Shown piece after piece: positions 15,233 to 23,215 of a stretch of DNA of 28,958 nucleotides (position 1 is the stretch's first letter; each line of letters begins with the position of its first letter). The translations under genes and the position numbers were made by a program. Below the pieces are notes generated by a model, which saw nothing but the letters and a program-made list of their open reading frames with translations, did not search any database and was not told where the DNA came from. Origin of the DNA: a virus. The stretch lies in the IMG/VR virus record IMGVR_UViG_3300030328_001641, positions 1 through 28,958 of that record; one strand, given 5' to 3'.

Positions 15233-15606
15233 TTTACTGTAGGTTTATCTGTGAGAGTATGAAAATAACTTAGCATAGTTTCTAATGCTTGGCTCTTAAT
15301 GAAAGATTCAGCAGACTTAGCAATTCTCCACTCTGTAGGAGTTTCGTTTGCTTTATCTTCCGAGCTGATTGCTGGTGCAAGTTGCCACTCTTTAGGTTTT
15401 ACAGCAGCTAACTTTTCTAGATGACTAAACTTCAGCTTAGTGTAGGCTGGTATAGTCTCCATCAATACGTAGTCTTGTAGCACACGTTCACTTACTAGTA
15501 TATCACAGCGATCTACTAGTTTGTAGATGTTAATGTTCCACGGTAGCCTAGCATTAATAAGGTTAGCGTAGCTTTGTGTTAGTATTTTCTTGTTATGTTG
15601 GTTCAT
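15229..15606 (-). CDS. Protein of unknown function (125 aa)
   Basis: A 125-aa basic, helical protein lying between the first operon gene and the SF2 helicase, coupled to the latter by ATGA. The N-terminal part (SYANLINARLPWNINIYKLVDRCDI) and the middle (LVSERVLQDYVLMETIPAYTKLKFSHLEKLAAV) could form a winged-helix-type or HTH unit, but no clear family match is visible. Its start ATG 15606 has only an A-rich leader (CTACAGAAAA). Confidence 0.62.
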   Translation of the reverse strand: MNQHNKKILTQSYANLINARLPWNINIYKLVDRCDILVSERVLQDYVLMETIPAYTKLKFSHLEKLAAVKPKEWQLAPAISSEDKANETPTEWRIAKSAESFIKSQALETMLSYFHTLTDKPTVK

Positions 15607-15624
15607 TTTTCTGTAGGTTATAAA

Positions 15625-16287
15625 TTAATATTGATCTGGGTTTAGGTTTTTCTGGTACTCAAAGGACTGAACTTCTTCTAGCCTAGCTTTGGTTTCTTCT
15701 AGTGGAATAGAATCGTCGTAAGCTAGAAACTCAATACCTTGATTTGTGCTACCTAATGCACCTACTAAAGAAGCTTCTTCTGGCTGACTAGTAGCTATGA
15801 CTAAATCTCTCTGTGCTAGATACTTCTCTGCTTTGGGTAGCATATTATCTACTAGCTCACCTTGTCTAGCACGTCCTAGATCATACAGTTCTTGACGTAT
15901 TGCAGGTTCAGATATACCTAGACTAACTACTAGATACTTAACAACTGTAGAAACTTTTTGTTCTCTAGCTTTTATCTTTGCATTTTCAAGTTGTCTCTTT
16001 TGGCTGGATAATTCCCACGCTTTGCTACACCACAAGCGAGCTGTACCTACGGTAAGTCTAGGCATAGGCTTGTTGTCCCAAGTGTTAGTGTACTCTTTGC
16101 CTTGGTACTCTACTACTATACCTTTACATTTAGCGTGGGCTATCTTGGATGCCTCAGCTAGAGTAACTTCTACACTATCTAGTCTATAGTAGTCTTCGTG
16201 TAGTGGGTTTGTCTTCGTTAGTTTTAACTCTACCCAAACTTGGCATAGAGTAGGATCGTCAAGTAGGTAGTCTAGGTTTTTCTTCAT
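15625..16287 (-). CDS. First gene of the sigma-70 operon; unknown function (220 aa)
   Basis: A 220-aa protein whose N-terminal 75 residues are beta-rich (VWVELKL, VEVTLAEASKIAHAKCKGIVVEYQGKEY) with a conserved-looking PRLTVGTARLWCSKAWE, then a long helical stretch (SSQKRQLENAKIKAREQKV), a segment LGISEPAIRQELYDLGRARQGEL that resembles a helix-turn-helix, and an acidic tail. A DNA-binding role is possible from the HTH-like segment, but unproven. Transcription is expected from the promoter at 16321-16348, with a leader of about 25 nt. Position as the first gene suggests early expression. Confidence 0.68.
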   Translation of the reverse strand: MKKNLDYLLDDPTLCQVWVELKLTKTNPLHEDYYRLDSVEVTLAEASKIAHAKCKGIVVEYQGKEYTNTWDNKPMPRLTVGTARLWCSKAWELSSQKRQLENAKIKAREQKVSTVVKYLVVSLGISEPAIRQELYDLGRARQGELVDNMLPKAEKYLAQRDLVIATSQPEEASLVGALGSTNQGIEFLAYDDSIPLEETKARLEEVQSFEYQKNLNPDQY

Positions 16288-16320
16288 GTTGGTTCTGTAA
16301 ATATTTTACTAGCAACCTTT

Positions 16321-16348
16321 ATTATATCACAAGATAGGTTTATATCAA
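16321..16348 (-). promoter_or_regulatory. Strong sigma-70 promoter with extended -10
   Basis: On the minus strand: -35 TTGATA (16348-16343, 5 of 6 to TTGACA), a 16-bp spacer, and -10 TATAAT (16326-16321, 6 of 6) preceded by TGA, giving the extended TGnTATAAT form. The start of transcription falls near 16314, about 25 nt before the ATG at 16287. It lies downstream of the terminator at 16384-16413, so this operon is insulated from the gene at 16430-16966. It is the best sigma-70 match that I found in the window and probably drives the early genes including the sigma-54 activator. Confidence 0.75.
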
Positions 16349-16383
16349 TGATATGTTACGAGTGATTTTAGAAGAGTAGACAC

Positions 16384-16413
16384 AAAAAAACCCCGGCATA
16401 ATACCGGGGTTTT
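16384..16413 (-). terminator. Rho-independent terminator (bidirectional form)
   Basis: Stem CCCCGG (16391-16396) and CCGGGG (16404-16409), with a 7-nt loop. It is flanked by seven A on the left and four T on the right, so on the minus strand the hairpin is followed by a seven-base T-run. AAAA/TTTT pairing can lengthen the stem to 10 bp. It lies 17 bp after the stop of the 16430-16966 gene. Confidence 0.85.
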
Positions 16414-16429
16414 GTAGTTTTGTTTGTTA

Positions 16430-16966
16430 TTACTTAAAGGTCCTGCGTTGTTCTTTTAAGTCTTTATAAGTTAACTTTGCGTCTTCGTATTCTTTTTGTA
16501 GTTCTTTGTTTTTAGGATCATTCTCTAGCTTTTCCTCTAGTTCATCTTTTAACTCTTCTGCTTTGTCAATCTGATTGCATAGTTCAATCAGATTATTGAA
16601 TTGGGTAGTTTTGCTTGCTGATCCTTTTGCTCTAGCAAACCAGCGTAGAAGACGCTTTTGGATTGGTTCATAAGCTAGTAAGTCTTCTGTCAGATATGTT
16701 CCGGTTTCCTCGCTACCGCAAGTGATACCAGATATTCCACCGTCAAACTTTTGCTCAATAATCAAATCTGTTAGTTCTTGCGATACAGTTGACTCTTCAC
16801 CTTCACCGTCTTTCGATACTTGTTCTTGTACAAAGTCAACTATAATAGAAGGCAATTCTACTTCTGTCATAGGTGCGTCTTCTGGTAGTGTAAACTTCCA
16901 ATTAGTTCCCTTGTATCTGTTCTCTTGCACTGAGTAGCAAGCCATTAGTTTTGTTAGTTTTGTCAT
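16430..16966 (-). CDS. Monocistronic leftward gene of unknown function (178 aa)
   Basis: A 178-aa protein read from the control region and closed by its own terminator. The N-terminal half is mixed alpha/beta with an acidic segment (KDGEGEESTVSQEL) and a middle part (YLTEDLLAYEPIQKRLLRWFARAKGSASKTTQFNNL) that is helical and basic; the C-terminal 55 residues are a charged coiled coil (DKAEELKDELEEKLENDPKNKELQKEYEDA in register). A separate transcript next to the control region is typical of an immediate-early host-takeover or regulatory protein, but no family is recognised. A short palindrome, CCCGTACTACGGG, sits about 10 nt before its start codon. Confidence 0.72.
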   Translation of the reverse strand: MTKLTKLMACYSVQENRYKGTNWKFTLPEDAPMTEVELPSIIVDFVQEQVSKDGEGEESTVSQELTDLIIEQKFDGGISGITCGSEETGTYLTEDLLAYEPIQKRLLRWFARAKGSASKTTQFNNLIELCNQIDKAEELKDELEEKLENDPKNKELQKEYEDAKLTYKDLKEQRRTFK

Positions 16967-17035
16967 ATTTATAAACCCGTACTACGGGAACAAGTAAGCT
17001 AACAGTTGAGGCGTAGCGTGTCAATAGATATTTAT

Positions 17036-17057
17036 GTTAAATAATTTTTTAGTCAAC
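17036..17057 (+). repeat. Left arm of a 22-bp inverted repeat
   Basis: Matches the reverse complement of 17176-17197 at 21 of 22 positions. The core is AATAATTTTTTAGTCAAC. The two arms enclose 118 bp that include the GGGGAAAAG pair and the A/T-rich stretch. TTGACT within the arm, read on the minus strand, could also act as a -35 element for the leftward gene at 16966. Confidence 0.75.
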
Positions 17058-17175
17058 GGGGAAAAGTTGTAGAGGGGAAAAGGTATTTCTCTGGTTATAT
17101 ATATATAAAAAATAATATCATAATATATACATATTCTATTAACTTAACTTAATCCCTTCTCTCTCTTTTTTTCTT

Positions 17176-17197
17176 GTTGACTAAAAAATTATTCAAC
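17176..17197 (-). repeat. Right arm of the 22-bp inverted repeat
   Basis: Starts GTTGACTAAAAAATTATT and pairs with 17036-17057 with one mismatch at the fourth base of the arm. Such a long, near-perfect pair is unlikely by chance even in AT-rich DNA. It may be a binding site for a replication or repressor protein, or a cruciform. Confidence 0.75.
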
Positions 17198-17454
17198 CTC
17201 AACAATTATTCCCTCTTACTTTAATAACTGTTAGGGGTTTCTTCACTTGCTTGCAAAGTCCTGGACTAAGTACAAGCTTGTTATCGTTCTCTAGGTTTTT
17301 CATAATTCTACCCTACGATATTTTCACGTAGAGTACAGAGCGGAAGACCCCCCAGAAAGAAACCAGAACCAGAACTATCACCCTCTCTGGGAAAATGACA
17401 AAATTTACAATTGGGCTAACAGTTAGAAAAAACATTCTTAACTGTTGGACAAGT

Positions 17455-17470
17455 TGGCACGTAAGGTGCT
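17455..17470 (+). promoter_or_regulatory. Predicted sigma-54 (-24/-12) late promoter for the virion operon
   Basis: The sequence TTGGCACGTAAGGTGCTA has GG (17456-17457) and GC (17468-17469) exactly 10 bases apart. It matches TGGCACG-N4-TTGCW at 11 of 12 defined positions (G for the first T of the -12 box). The bases before it also fit the extended consensus. The expected start is near 17481. The TAAC-type sites at 17416-17426 and 17439-17447 lie directly upstream. A GAGAGG ribosome site for the ORF at 17486 would lie upstream of that start, so that ORF may need another promoter. Confidence 0.65.
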
Positions 17471-17485
17471 ATAGAGAGGCTAGTT

Positions 17486-17623
17486 ATGGATATGAAAGAA
17501 AAAGTTAGTTTTGAGGGGTTCTCTAAGAGAGCTGAGGAAATATGTCGGAGTACTGCACTTATAAGGCACTACTTCAAAAAACAAAAAGAGATATGGCAGA
17601 CAAAGGAAAAAAACACAAAGTAG
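17486..17623 (+). CDS. Small basic protein (45 aa) ahead of the virion operon
   Basis: A 45-codon frame (MDMKEKVSFEGFSKRAEEIC onward) with a good ribosome site, AGAGAGG at 17473-17479, six bases from its ATG. This is the best Shine-Dalgarno sequence in this part of the genome. The product is helical and basic (IRHYFKKQKEIWQTKEK). It overlaps the start of the long gene by 31 bp in another frame, in the manner of translational coupling. No family is recognised. The predicted sigma-54 start (near 17481) would remove its ribosome site, so it would be read from an upstream promoter or not at all. Confidence 0.5.
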   Translation: MDMKEKVSFEGFSKRAEEICRSTALIRHYFKKQKEIWQTKEKNTK

Positions 17624-20600
17624 GTTTTCGTGAGTTAAAAAAATTACGATCTCAAAACTCTAAATACTATAGACCGAATGCAGAAAATTTAGTTGATGGT
17701 GTTTATCCTCCTTTTACCGGGCCTTTAGTTATAAACCCAAGATCAGAAGATGCTGCTAAAGTAAGTGATCTTCCTTTTGTAACTATACAGCAGCCTGAAG
17801 GTATTTGGGTTAAAGATAAAGCAGAGCCAAGTCAAATTGTTATGCCATTAACACCTTCTGGTGCTTATAACCCCGAAGAAAGTGATTACGTATCTCCAAA
17901 CAATACAGGTTTAACAGGTCGAAACTTAGCTTATGCCCGTGGTAGTCGTGTAGTACCTGCTAGACCTATGAAAGGTGTACCAAATGTTTTACCCCCAACA
18001 ATAGACCCAAAGTATGGACCTGCAACAAATTTAGACGGTACGCCTGTAGAAACAAAAGGCCCAGAGTTCTACAGACAAAAACCAACAAACCAACTTATTC
18101 AAGAAGCTAACCCTTTCAGAGATGGCTTAACTAAGCTTGTAAGTACATTGTCAAAATTACCTACCTCTAACGTTGGTTTAGTATCTAAAGGTTTAGACAT
18201 GGCAGGAATACCTAATCCTATACCAGCAATTACAAGACCTATCAGTAATTTATCAGCAAATGCCACAGAAAAAATTGGCCAAGGTATAGGAAACGCTATA
18301 AACGAATTACGGCAACCTTGGCCTCAACAAAATTTAAGATCACCAACTAGAAAAGGAGCAACTGAAGCTGCACAACAAAAAAGAAACCAACTTGTTCAAC
18401 CTCTGTCAATAGCACGTCCTCCTCAAACAATTGTTCTACCGACCCCAAAAGGACCATCAATTAGGTTAGCTAATGAAGGAGAAAAAGCTGTTAGAGAAGC
18501 TTTTTGGGAAGCTGGAAGAGACATATTACGCAACTGGACAGGTACTCCACCAGAAAAAACTTTAACTGGAACGCCAGAAGTTTTACCTCCGCAAAACATA
18601 CTCGATAACCCAGCTAACCAAGTAACAGACCCATCTGTAGCTACTCCAAAGCTTCAAGGCTGGTCGTATACTGGTCCCGGTGGTTACGCAGATCAAAGAT
18701 GGAGATTCTCAGGAGCAGGTCAAGGTGCTCCTGTAATAACAGATAAACCTGCTGTAACTACACCACAAGTAGTTACAGACCCTGTAACAGGCAGAGTCTC
18801 TATTCAAGAACAACCTACAACATGGTGGTCTAATAGACTCGGTTATGACACAGCACAGACTATAACTGATCGACCTGCTCAGACGGTTACGCCAGTAGTG
18901 GGTACAAATATAGGAGGTACACTAGTTGATGATGTAAAACCTAATTGGATACCTCCTAATGCAACAATAACTGAAACAGGAGGTTACGATGTTCCAGCTA
19001 CAGACAAATATCCCGGCGGTGTAGTAGTAGAAAAAGTTGATAACGGTTGGATTATTAAAGACAAAACTAAACCACTTGACGACCCTATAATTGTTCCAGA
19101 TGCAGCAACACAAGCTGAAATAGATTCTTTAATAGCTCAGGGTAATGCTGACTTAGATGCAGCACAAAATCCAGTAGGAGGTAACAATATAATAACAGAT
19201 CCTATAACAGGTGTGGGAGGTAATACAGGTGTAGGTACAGGCAGTAACCTTGGTGGTGTTGGTGACAGTGCTTATAGTTTACCTATAGGTGGAGCAGGAA
19301 CAGGAGGTAGCGGCTTTATAGTAATTAATGACCCTGAAAAAGGTCCATCTACGTTAGAGCAGTTTATGGGTATGAGGTACGACAGAGACTTTATGGAAGG
19401 TGGAGATCTTGCTGGGAACCTTGGTCGTACTCCATCTGGAGGCCGAGGGTCAACTACTGGACCGTCAACATACGAAGAATGGTTAAACTTCAGAAGAGAT
19501 CCAGATGTTAAATACGAAGGTACTGGAGAAAGGATATTTGAAGATCTTATCTCAGGTATAGAAAAAAGTACTGGCCCAACAAGATTTGCTGAAGGTCAAC
19601 AGTACGGGGAAAAGGGTTCTCTAGTAAGAACTTTAGGTACATTCTATGATTGGCTTAGAGGTTGGAGCGATGAAAACTTTAAAATGTGGGAAGACAAAGG
19701 AATACCGTCAGAATTAAGTGGGCGTAATCCTTTTGGCCCAGACTACGCTAACGCCTTAAAAAACATAAAAGACATTTTAAAGAACCCCAGCAATATAAAA
19801 ACACAAGAGTACGGTGATCTACAGATTCCCGGCTTACTGTATGCTGCAGGTCTTATATCACAATACGGATCGCAAGCAGGTATACCTCTAGCTGCTTTAA
19901 ACTTGTCTAACGATATAATGAGTTCTGTTAACAATATATTTGCAGAGCATCCAGAAATGGCAGGTAATCCGATACAAGATGCAGTACACATGGCATTTTG
20001 GGTTCCCGGTAAGGTAGCAAAAGAAGCTTGGAATAATACATTAGGTAAAGTTTTACCTAAAATACAAGACAGTACAATTGCAGATAAGTTTAAAAACGCA
20101 ACACTAGGTGAGTTACGCAATCCACCTAAACCTCAACCTAACGTACGAGTATCTATAAAAGGCAAAGAAGTCGGCTTAGGGCAACCGTTAACTAGACCCA
20201 CTGGAGGCATAACTGGAAATGTTACACCGTTACCTAAGCCTCCTAGAACAACAGCACCTCTAGGTATGCCACCTGCGGGCAGAGGAACTACTCCAGAAGG
20301 AAGATCAAAAACACGACCTACTAGAGGTCAAGGACAGTTAAACCCTTTATCAGGTGATCCTGCGTATAGCGGCAATGAAGTTGAGTACAAAGGTGATCCA
20401 ATCTCGTCAAAAGGAAAAGATGAAGAAGGTTCTGTGACAGGCAAGTTTAAACGACCAATTACAGGTACGCCAGTAACTCAAAGTGATGAATCTCAAAGAG
20501 ATGATAAGGGACCAGATACAACAGATATAACAACCCCTAATAATACAATAATAATTGATCTTCCAGTAGACGAATCTAATAGACCTATAAACGATGATAT

Positions 20601-21270
20601 GGGGCCATTAGGTGATAGGTTAAACGAGATTGCAGGATTTCGACCTTTTCTACTTGATGCAGGAGACTACGCAGGTATGCGTGATCTCGTAGGTACAAGA
20701 AACGCAGATGCTTTTGGTAAAGATATGGGCCAAGCTAACTCTCAATACGGTGCAGGTGCTACAGCTTCGGAACTACTCAATAGTTACGCTATGCTTAGAC
20801 AAAATTGGGATATAAACCAACTTCAAAACATTAACCCAGTTGAGTTTAATCGGCCTGACTTTAGCACTACTGACCTAGTTAATCCGATTAATACACAAGA
20901 ACCTGCAGAGCCTTTTAATCCGTTAGATGACAATACTAACGTATGGGGCGGTGCAGGAGATACAACAACAACAAAACCTGAATTACCTAGACCGCAAGAT
21001 TTAACTTCAAGTGATGTAGAGTTTATTGCTCGCGGTCAATTTATTGGTGGAGATGCTGCTGTATACTTTTATCACCCACAGCTAGGAACTCAAGTAGTTA
21101 CTGTACCAGCCGAATACGTGCCAAGCGGTAATCAATGGAGAGTTAATTATGACTTAGACACAGCAGCTTATAATGCTTTTGGTGGAAATGCGTTTGAATG
21201 GAGAGCAAATAATCCTCCAAGAGATCAAGGTGTAATTGTAGATGTTAGTAAACATACCCGCAGTGATTAA
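17593..21270 (+). CDS. Very large low-complexity virion-operon protein (1225 aa)
   Basis: I choose ATG 17593 (MADKGKKHKVGFRE), which has AAAAAGAG upstream; ATG 17542 would add 17 residues read across the small ORF. The first 600 residues are rich in proline, threonine, asparagine and glycine, with a loosely repeated ITD(K/R)PA-x-T-x(0-1)-P-x-VV unit and a glycine-rich stretch (TGVGGNTGVGTGSNLGGVG). Residues from about 640 to 880 (up to TLGELRNPP) look folded and helical, with a mildly hydrophobic LYAAGLISQYGSQAGIPLAALNLS part. Another disordered proline/glycine region follows, then a helical region and a compact beta-like end (FIARGQFIGGDAAVYFYHP). No enzyme motif. The place directly before the terminase genes and the composition suggest a virion or ejected protein; that is inference. 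Confidence 0.75.
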   Translation: MADKGKKHKVGFRELKKLRSQNSKYYRPNAENLVDGVYPPFTGPLVINPRSEDAAKVSDLPFVTIQQPEGIWVKDKAEPSQIVMPLTPSGAYNPEESDYVSPNNTGLTGRNLAYARGSRVVPARPMKGVPNVLPPTIDPKYGPATNLDGTPVETKGPEFYRQKPTNQLIQEANPFRDGLTKLVSTLSKLPTSNVGLVSKGLDMAGIPNPIPAITRPISNLSANATEKIGQGIGNAINELRQPWPQQNLRSPTRKGATEAAQQKRNQLVQPLSIARPPQTIVLPTPKGPSIRLANEGEKAVREAFWEAGRDILRNWTGTPPEKTLTGTPEVLPPQNILDNPANQVTDPSVATPKLQGWSYTGPGGYADQRWRFSGAGQGAPVITDKPAVTTPQVVTDPVTGRVSIQEQPTTWWSNRLGYDTAQTITDRPAQTVTPVVGTNIGGTLVDDVKPNWIPPNATITETGGYDVPATDKYPGGVVVEKVDNGWIIKDKTKPLDDPIIVPDAATQAEIDSLIAQGNADLDAAQNPVGGNNIITDPITGVGGNTGVGTGSNLGGVGDSAYSLPIGGAGTGGSGFIVINDPEKGPSTLEQFMGMRYDRDFMEGGDLAGNLGRTPSGGRGSTTGPSTYEEWLNFRRDPDVKYEGTGERIFEDLISGIEKSTGPTRFAEGQQYGEKGSLVRTLGTFYDWLRGWSDENFKMWEDKGIPSELSGRNPFGPDYANALKNIKDILKNPSNIKTQEYGDLQIPGLLYAAGLISQYGSQAGIPLAALNLSNDIMSSVNNIFAEHPEMAGNPIQDAVHMAFWVPGKVAKEAWNNTLGKVLPKIQDSTIADKFKNATLGELRNPPKPQPNVRVSIKGKEVGLGQPLTRPTGGITGNVTPLPKPPRTTAPLGMPPAGRGTTPEGRSKTRPTRGQGQLNPLSGDPAYSGNEVEYKGDPISSKGKDEEGSVTGKFKRPITGTPVTQSDESQRDDKGPDTTDITTPNNTIIIDLPVDESNRPINDDMGPLGDRLNEIAGFRPFLLDAGDYAGMRDLVGTRNADAFGKDMGQANSQYGAGATASELLNSYAMLRQNWDINQLQNINPVEFNRPDFSTTDLVNPINTQEPAEPFNPLDDNTNVWGGAGDTTTTKPELPRPQDLTSSDVEFIARGQFIGGDAAVYFYHPQLGTQVVTVPAEYVPSGNQWRVNYDLDTAAYNAFGGNAFEWRANNPPRDQGVIVDVSKHTRSD

Positions 21271-21273
21271 TAA

Positions 21274-21705
21274 GTGAAAACACAAGATTTACAGGCTGTG
21301 GCTCTTGCTAGGCAAGGCTTAAGCCCTACAAAAATTGGAGAGCTGCTTGGACGAAGCAAAGAAGAAGTAGCATTTAAAGTTACTTTTGACACTGAGTTCC
21401 AACACAAAGTTAAACAAGCTGTTGCAAAATCTGAGCGAGACTTAGAGTACAACGCAGAAGAACCAGAGTTTGATTTTGAGGAAGAACTAGAGAAGCTTAT
21501 GCCATTAGCTATCACCAGTGCTAGAGAGATTTTAGACTACGGTGAGAACGAAGCAGTAAAGGCAGGACTATTTAAATGGCTTGCAGATCACAAGACTGGC
21601 AAGCATAACAAGGGTGTTACGTTTAACGTGAGCGACTTAAACCTCCGCTTAGAGAACGCACAAAAACGTGTAGAAGAGAATTTCGTAGATGTCGACAGCT
21701 ACTAA
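21274..21705 (+). CDS. terS: Terminase small subunit
   Basis: A 143-aa protein directly before the large terminase gene. The N-terminal 35 residues form a helix-turn-helix (LQAVALARQGLSPTKIGELLGRSKEEVAFKV) of the kind that binds packaging-initiation DNA, followed by an acidic helical oligomerisation region and a C-terminal part. The start is GTG at 21274, three bp after the upstream stop; no ribosome site is obvious, so coupling to the long gene is likely. It overlaps the terminase large-subunit gene by 17 bp. Confidence 0.75.
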   Translation: MKTQDLQAVALARQGLSPTKIGELLGRSKEEVAFKVTFDTEFQHKVKQAVAKSERDLEYNAEEPEFDFEEELEKLMPLAITSAREILDYGENEAVKAGLFKWLADHKTGKHNKGVTFNVSDLNLRLENAQKRVEENFVDVDSY

Positions 21706-23215
21706 ACAAGAGCGTAGCCTTAAATTTAAGTCTCCTCTAGAACTCGTTACATTTGTAGATGACGAGATACTTAGTGGTGAGATGAAACTCCATAAGTGGC
21801 AAGCTCAGATAATGACTGACTTTGCCAAACCATCAAATGACAAAGACCCTTTTCGATCTGTAGTACGTGCCGCCAACGGTTCTGGCAAAGACAAATATAT
21901 AATAGCTCCTTGTGCAGTATGGCTTGGTACAGTTTTTGACGACTCCTTGTGTATTATAACTTCTGCTTCTGGTAATCAGTTAGACCGACAAACAGACAGA
22001 TACATTCAACAACTTATGAATGGAATCAATAGGTTGTTTGACCAGCAGATCTGGAAGATAAACTACAGGCATTACACGAATATGCTTAATGGTTCTACTA
22101 TAGAACTTTTTGCTACGGACGAACCCGGTAGAGCAGAAGGTTGGCATCCGGCAGTAGCCAACGGTCAATTTGGTATATTTGTTTCAGAAGCCAAGTCTAT
22201 AAACGATGACATATTTACAGCACTTGCACGTTGTACAGGATTTACAAAGCGTATAGATGTTAGCTCCCCTGGTCTACCTGACGGACACTTTTACAATGCG
22301 TGTGTTGGTAACAGTTGGAAACAGTATCATGTAACAGCTTTTGACTGCCCTCATCTTAGCCAAGATTATATAGATGATGTAAAAAATTCTTATGGAGAAA
22401 ACTCTACACTCTATAGGTCTATGATCTTAGCAGACTTCGGAGGACTAGAAGAACAAGTAGTTATAAATTTTCAACAACTTGTCGAGCTTGCTGGTGTTGA
22501 GGTCAATCATGTTAAATCAGAGTATAATGTAGCCGGACTTGATTTATCAGCAGGAGGAGATGAACAGGTACTTGCTGTAAGAAATGGAAATGAACTGATA
22601 GCTTTGGAGAGTTTTAAATTTACAGACACAGTAGTTTTAATAGAACACCTAGAGAAACTTTTCTATAAGTATGATCTAAATAATGCAAATGCTATAATAT
22701 ATGGTGATGCTGGTGGTCTAGGTAAACCTATCTTAGATACTTTAAGAGCTAACAACTGGCCAGTTAAGTATGTACTTAACCAAGCAAAACCTATAAATGA
22801 ACTTGCTTATTTAAACAGAGGTGCAGAGACGTGGTTTAATGTAGCAAAGCTTATAGAAAATAAAGAGATAATCATACCAAACTATAGTACTTTACGTAAA
22901 CAGTTAGCATCACGTTATTACACAGTAACACCGCAGAACAAATTACAATTAGAAAGCAAGAAAGTTGCAAAGTCTAAAGGTCGTAGATCACCTGACCAAG
23001 CTGACGCTTTTGTGCTTGCTTTCTGTGACTACTATCCTACAAAGGCAAGAGGCACACGTGTCAAGTATAAACTTAATAAATGTGAACCTAAACCAGAGCG
23101 TAAAGTTTTTACACTTAGTCAGGCTAGGAATAACCATAGCATAAGACATATGTTACCTAAGCGTGATCCCATCGCTCAAGAATTTTTACTGGAAGAAATT
23201 AAAGCTCTACGATGA
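21689..23215 (+). CDS. terL: Terminase large subunit (packaging ATPase/nuclease)
   Basis: A 508-aa terminase. The ATPase part has the Q-like LHKWQAQIM (34-42), Walker A AANGSGKD (61-68, the terminase form), a Walker B acid in FGIFVSEAKS (E167), and a coupling-motif region VSSPG (191-195). The nuclease half carries D285 in AGLDLSAGGDEQ, D340 in IIYGDAGGLG and a final acidic site in RRSPDQADAFVLAF, as in RNase H-like terminase nucleases. It docks at the portal to pump and cut DNA. Its start overlaps the small subunit and its TGA forms ATGA with the portal gene, giving the usual TerS-TerL-portal order. Confidence 0.92.
   Translation: MSTATKQERSLKFKSPLELVTFVDDEILSGEMKLHKWQAQIMTDFAKPSNDKDPFRSVVRAANGSGKDKYIIAPCAVWLGTVFDDSLCIITSASGNQLDRQTDRYIQQLMNGINRLFDQQIWKINYRHYTNMLNGSTIELFATDEPGRAEGWHPAVANGQFGIFVSEAKSINDDIFTALARCTGFTKRIDVSSPGLPDGHFYNACVGNSWKQYHVTAFDCPHLSQDYIDDVKNSYGENSTLYRSMILADFGGLEEQVVINFQQLVELAGVEVNHVKSEYNVAGLDLSAGGDEQVLAVRNGNELIALESFKFTDTVVLIEHLEKLFYKYDLNNANAIIYGDAGGLGKPILDTLRANNWPVKYVLNQAKPINELAYLNRGAETWFNVAKLIENKEIIIPNYSTLRKQLASRYYTVTPQNKLQLESKKVAKSKGRRSPDQADAFVLAFCDYYPTKARGTRVKYKLNKCEPKPERKVFTLSQARNNHSIRHMLPKRDPIAQEFLLEEIKALR

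Larger units (their letters stand above)
16967..17485. other. Divergent control region and candidate replication origin (519 bp)
   Basis: No gene is seen here. From left to right it holds a palindrome CCCGTACTACGGG (16976-16988), a TAAC-type site (17000-17008), the left arm of a 22-bp inverted repeat (17036-17057), two copies of GGGGAAAAG 16 bp apart (17058-17066 and 17074-17082), a run of nearly pure A/T (about 17094-17140), the right arm (17176-17197), another site (17225-17233), a CCCAGA/TCTGGG dyad (about 17351-17391), sites at 17416-17426 and 17439-17447, and the sigma-54 promoter (17455-17470). Inverted arms, short direct repeats and an AT-rich core between divergent operons are the features expected of an origin, but no DnaA box is evident. 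Confidence 0.5.

Noticed and set aside
17446-17475. Sigma-70 promoter TGGACA / TATAGA at the late operon
   Set aside because: The -10 and -35 are both imperfect with an 18-bp spacer, it overlaps the better sigma-54 site, and its -10 lies within the ribosome site.
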